64,000 bases of DNA, from the NCBI RefSeq assembly GCF_002161055.1, contig NZ_NFLT01000001.1:248001-312000 (forward strand), given 5' to 3'. This DNA comes from Tyzzerella sp. An114 (GTDB lineage: Bacteria; Bacillota; Clostridia; Lachnospirales; Anaerotignaceae). The translations under genes and the position numbers were made by a program. Numbering within the stretch: position 1 is the stretch's first letter; every line of letters starts with the position of its first letter. The notes beneath the pieces are model-generated. The model saw only the letters and a program-made list of their open reading frames with translations. It ran no database searches and was not told the DNA's origin. Shown piece by piece: positions 61,188 through 64,000 of this stretch.

Positions 61188-61892
61188 ATGTTCTCAAATG
61201 TTTACAGTGATGTATTCGGAAACGGGCTTTTCGGTATATTCTTGACAATAATAGCTTTTCAAATAGGTATTATAATAAACCGTAAAACAAAACTTGTAAT
61301 ATTCAATCCTCTATTGATAGCTATAATATTTGTAATAGTTTTTCTATTAATAACAGGAATAGATTATGAAGACTATTATATAGGAGGAAGTATGTTTCAA
61401 TTTATGCTTACACCTGCAACCGTGGCTTTTGCCATACCTCTTTACAGACAGATGTCAATATTAAAAAAGAATTTATGGGCAATACTCATAAGTATATTTT
61501 GTGGCTGTATATCCTGTACAATGACAATATTTATACTCTCTAAACTTTGGAATATATCCGACTCAGTTTTTTATGGTTTAATGCCAAAATCAGTTACTTT
61601 AGCCATAGCTTTAGGAATAACAGAAGAACTTGGAGGAATTTCAGGTGTAACCTGTGTAGGCGTTGTTGTATCAGGAATTATAGGAGCTGCATTTATAACA
61701 GTATTTTCAAAAATATTTAAAATTGACAATAAAATAGCTCTTGGTCTATCTGTTGGAACAGCAACTCACGCCATAGGAACATCAAGAGCAATACAGATTG
61801 ATGAGCTTGTGGGAGCTATGGGAAGTTTATCAATAGTTATTGCAGGAGTTATGACAGTTTTTATAGTTCCAATAGTAAGCAGTTTTTATTAA
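61188..61892 (+). CDS. LrgB family membrane protein
   Basis: 234 residues, six to seven membrane segments. Marks: IGIIINRKTKLVIFNPLLIAI, LTPATVAFAIPLYRQ, LMPKSVTLAIALGITEELGGI and GTATHAIGTSRAIQID. It is the partner of the LrgA-type protein encoded directly upstream (start abuts stop). The pair is linked in other bacteria to murein-hydrolase control and to pyruvate uptake; the dipeptidase context slightly favours metabolite transport. Confidence 0.92.
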   Translation: MFSNVYSDVFGNGLFGIFLTIIAFQIGIIINRKTKLVIFNPLLIAIIFVIVFLLITGIDYEDYYIGGSMFQFMLTPATVAFAIPLYRQMSILKKNLWAILISIFCGCISCTMTIFILSKLWNISDSVFYGLMPKSVTLAIALGITEELGGISGVTCVGVVVSGIIGAAFITVFSKIFKIDNKIALGLSVGTATHAIGTSRAIQIDELVGAMGSLSIVIAGVMTVFIVPIVSSFY

Positions 61893-61896
61893 AACA

Positions 61897-61928
61897 AAAA
61901 AGTGCGTTTTTATAACGCACTTTTATTT
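61897..61928. terminator. Bidirectional terminator
   Basis: AAAAGTGCGTT-TTTAT-AACGCACTTTT lies between lrgB and the convergent small gene. Confidence 0.88.
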
Positions 61929-61930
61929 TT

Positions 61931-62236
61931 TTAGTTAAAATATCCGGCTTCGCATAAACTTTCAAAACAGAAATTAACTTCATCATCACTGAAAAGGGTT
62001 GAAAATCTACTGTCAGTCACAAGAGCCTCCACAGATAAATCAAGTCTGTTTTTTTCTTTTAACTGTAAAAATCCATTAAAATATTGTTTTCTTTTAAGAG
62101 TATTTCTACAAGCCTCAACAGCTCCAAATTTTTCAATATTCTGAATAAATTTCTCACCCTTTATTCCTGTTAATTTTTCACACTCAACAGTTTTTTCAAT
62201 CAAAAGTTTTTTAAAAAGCTCATCAGTTTTTGCCAT
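61931..62236 (-). CDS. Small protein of unknown function
   Basis: 101 residues, soluble, probably all-helical, with no signal peptide. The start AKTDELFKKLLIEKTVECEKLTGIKG and the end SLSVEAL-type to FSDDEVNFCFESLCEAGYF look like a compact helical domain; I recall similar C-terminal pieces (an F-L-F-x-D-E-V-x-x-C-x-x-x-L-x-x-x-G-Y pattern) in small Clostridia proteins but cannot name a family. GGAGGGA precedes the ATG. It is a single gene, with no terminator between it and the unit at 62343. Confidence 0.6.
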   Translation of the reverse strand: MAKTDELFKKLLIEKTVECEKLTGIKGEKFIQNIEKFGAVEACRNTLKRKQYFNGFLQLKEKNRLDLSVEALVTDSRFSTLFSDDEVNFCFESLCEAGYFN

Positions 62237-62313
62237 ATTATCCCTCCTTATTGTACTTATTATGTTTTATTGTGCTTCATAATTATAAATTGATAAAAAA
62301 TAAAATACAACTA

Positions 62314-62340
62314 AAAAAACGGCGGATATACCGCCGCAAA
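62314..62340 (-). terminator. Terminator of the 62343..62729 gene
   Basis: CGGCGG-TATAT-CCGCCG is followed by TTTTTTT on the minus strand, directly after the stop codon. Confidence 0.88.
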
Positions 62341-62342
62341 AA

Positions 62343-62729
62343 TTAATTTTCAAGACAAAGTTTATAAAAGTTATAATTATAGCTTTCAGGACCTATATCT
62401 ATTGAAAGAAGAAGTTCATCAACGCCCTCCTCCATAAGGAATTTATAGGCTCTGTTATAGCCGTCAAGTATTGATTTTTTCTCCACATAATATGTATAAA
62501 GCCAAAGTATATCTTTTTCCTCTCCGTCAATGGTAACAGTATCAATTTTACCTTCTTTAATCTTTTCTTTACACATCTCCATAGTAATTCCGGTTTTACT
62601 TTCCATAGTATTAAACTCATCAATGACCTTTTTACCTTCATTTACTAATTTTGCAAAGTCCTCATGAGTTGCCTTTAAATACCGTATGGTTTTAATTTTT
62701 CCGTCTTCTGTAAGATTCATGGTATTCAT
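62343..62729 (-). CDS. Small protein of unknown function near sigE
   Basis: About 128 residues, soluble and mostly helical (EDFAKLVNEGKKVIDEFN, MEMCKEKIKEGKIDTVTIDGEEKDILWLYTYYVEKKSILDGYNRAYKFLMEEG). I do not recognise the family. The ATG at 62729 has AGGGG 8 nt upstream; a GTG two codons earlier overlaps the site. It starts 76 bp after the sigE stop with no terminator between, so read-through from the sporulation operon is possible. No spore-protein motif is visible. Confidence 0.6.
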   Translation of the reverse strand: MNTMNLTEDGKIKTIRYLKATHEDFAKLVNEGKKVIDEFNTMESKTGITMEMCKEKIKEGKIDTVTIDGEEKDILWLYTYYVEKKSILDGYNRAYKFLMEEGVDELLLSIDIGPESYNYNFYKLCLEN

Positions 62730-62805
62730 TTCCACCGCCCCTTTACATTTTTATATACTTATTATATATAAACCATACAGCAAAAATATATAATCTGTCA
62801 ATAAA

Positions 62806-63540
62806 TTATACCATTTTATTAATTTCTTTTTTAAGACGAGAAATAATTTTCTTTTCGAGACGTGATATATAAGACTGTGAAATACCCAACATATCAGCAA
62901 CCTCTTTTTGAGTTTTTTCCTCACCGTCACCCATAACGCCAAATCTTAAACTTACAATCTTTTTTTCTCTCTTAGACAATTTATTCATAGCTTTTTTTAA
63001 AAGCTCTCTATCAACCTCATTTTCAATATCTTTATAAATAACATCATTATCGGTTCCCAATATATCAGATAAAAGAAGTTCGTTACCCTCCCAATCTACA
63101 TTCAAAGGCTCATCTATTGAAACCTCTAAACGTATACGGCTATTTCTTCTAAGGTACATAAGTATTTCATTTTCTATACATCTTGATGCATAGGTAGCAA
63201 GTTTTATTTTCTTTTCAGGATTAAATGTATTTATAGCTTTTATAAGTCCTATTGTACCAATAGATATAAGGTCCTCAACATTTATACCCGTATTTTCAAA
63301 TTTTCTTGCTATATAAACCACAAGTCTAAGATTTCTCTCAATAAGAACAGCTTTTATTGTATTATCCTCATCACCGCCTAATTTTTCCATAAGTGCATTT
63401 TCCTCCTCTGGTGTAAGAGGCGGAGGAAAAACATCACTTCCGCCTATGTAATATATTTCATCAAAAGTTTTTCTTCTCAATCTGTTAAAAATAATACGAA
63501 TTTCATACTTTATTTTAAAAATCCAAAATCGTATATTCAA
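62806..63540 (-). CDS. sigE: Sporulation sigma factor SigE precursor
   Basis: 244 residues, as pro-SigE. The N-terminal pro-region (about 1-30, with a basic amphipathic stretch) precedes [18 protein letters not shown]. Region 2 is at about 65-135 ([35 protein letters not shown]) and region 4 at the end ([25 protein letters not shown]). It drives mother-cell genes after cleavage by SpoIIGA. The TTG start has GGAGGGG upstream, 12 bp after the spoIIGA stop, the classical spoIIGA-sigE pair. Confidence 0.97.
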   Translation of the reverse strand: MNIRFWIFKIKYEIRIIFNRLRRKTFDEIYYIGGSDVFPPPLTPEEENALMEKLGGDEDNTIKAVLIERNLRLVVYIARKFENTGINVEDLISIGTIGLIKAINTFNPEKKIKLATYASRCIENEILMYLRRNSRIRLEVSIDEPLNVDWEGNELLLSDILGTDNDVIYKDIENEVDRELLKKAMNKLSKREKKIVSLRFGVMGDGEEKTQKEVADMLGISQSYISRLEKKIISRLKKEINKMV

Positions 63541-63552
63541 ATCAAACCCCTC

Positions 63553-64000
63553 CTAAAAATTACAACTCTCATAATCAAGTACAGCTTTATAAATTCTTTT
63601 AGGTGAAAGCTCTCCACCATACATTCCAACAGTAATATTTTCAATCTCTCTTTGCCGACCGTCCGACAAAGTTATTTTAATTTTATCTGCCAAAAATCCA
63701 ATCATAAGCCCTCTATCATTATCAATACTTTTAAAAGGAAGAAGTCTTATTTTTTTTAATAAATCACTATTTTTTATACTTCCTATTATTATTTCCGGCT
63801 CAGCTCTTGCATTTTCAAGTATTGATATAGCTGTATCAGTATCAAAAAGTTTAACTATATCTATTGTCTGGGCAATTATAGCCGATTTTCCGCTTAAAGG
63901 GTCTTTAAGTTCATTTCCTGTGTCTATAAGAGCTGTGAGTTTTATACTTTTATTATTAAAAAATATTTCTGCATTACAAAATTTTTCGCAATTAAGAGTT
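63553..64000 (-). CDS. spoIIGA: Sporulation sigma-E processing peptidase SpoIIGA, C-terminal part
   Basis: Partial: the start lies beyond the right edge. The visible 149 residues include ALIDTGNELKDPLSGK, with the aspartic-protease motif D-T-G that cuts pro-SigE, and the end IENITVGMYGGELSPKRIYKAVLDYESC. The membrane half is outside the window. The stop codon TAG is followed by the sigE ribosome site. Confidence 0.9.
   Translation of the reverse strand, partial: TLNCEKFCNAEIFFNNKSIKLTALIDTGNELKDPLSGKSAIIAQTIDIVKLFDTDTAISILENARAEPEIIIGSIKNSDLLKKIRLLPFKSIDNDRGLMIGFLADKIKITLSDGRQREIENITVGMYGGELSPKRIYKAVLDYESCNF

Overview
The window reads as the chromosome of a low-GC, strictly anaerobic, endospore-forming Clostridia member. 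Evidence: very AT-rich DNA, strong GGAGG ribosome binding sites, simple rho-independent hairpins behind most operons, sigE with the end of spoIIGA at the right edge, a four-subunit pyruvate:ferredoxin oxidoreductase, an IspH-ribosomal protein S1 fusion, a glmS ribozyme and a propionate CoA-transferase very like that of Clostridium (Anaerotignum) propionicum. A Lachnospirales / cluster XIVb relative is my inference. Most genes lie on the minus strand. No rRNA, tRNA, CRISPR array, insertion sequence or integrase was seen.

Left part (1-22.5 kb, mostly minus): an unknown anchored protein, thrC, a secreted stalk-domain protein with a tandem-repeat tail, a ferredoxin-nitroreductase, a YgiQ radical SAM protein, an RsmF-like rRNA methylase and a flavin reductase. 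A four-gene ECF sigma / anti-sigma / membrane-protein operon follows, then a phosphoesterase and a small alarmone synthetase. Next comes a PTS block: ptsH-ptsI beside mtlR-mtlA-mtlD, with TGTCA/TGACA inverted repeats upstream of mtlR. glmS is preceded by a glmS ribozyme, and a 44-residue secreted peptide gene lies further upstream.

Middle part (22.7-45.4 kb): a DUF362-ferredoxin protein, then a sigma-54 activator divergent from porCDAB. The por operon has a textbook -24/-12 promoter and repeated upstream half-sites. An XRE regulator faces a 50-residue membrane protein across an intergenic region with repeated palindromes. hom, a glycosyltransferase and a housekeeping operon follow (phosphatase, FAD protein, aroH, cmk, plsC, ispH-rpsA), then rluB, a K+/H+ antiporter, a hydroxyacid dehydrogenase, rsfS, a nadD-yqeK fusion, yhbY and a YjiH protein.

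Right part (45.6-64 kb): an isolated phage-type cassette (tail-fibre-like protein, two small tail-associated proteins, XkdX-like, holin, amidase) with no head, packaging or integration genes. A SHOCT protein, a PfpI protein and an aminotransferase separate it from a fermentation operon (pct, a methylmalonyl-CoA-epimerase-like VOC protein, lactate permease). That operon has a long 5' leader closed by a perfect 11-bp stem, and faces a 497-residue HTH protein of unknown family. A peptide/dipeptide cluster (M20 hydrolase, GntR regulator, M19 dipeptidase, LrgAB), two unknown small genes, sigE and partial spoIIGA close the window.

All assignments come from reading the sequence and recalled family motifs; no database search was run. 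Start codons were moved from the longest open frame wherever a ribosome binding site clearly favours an internal start.
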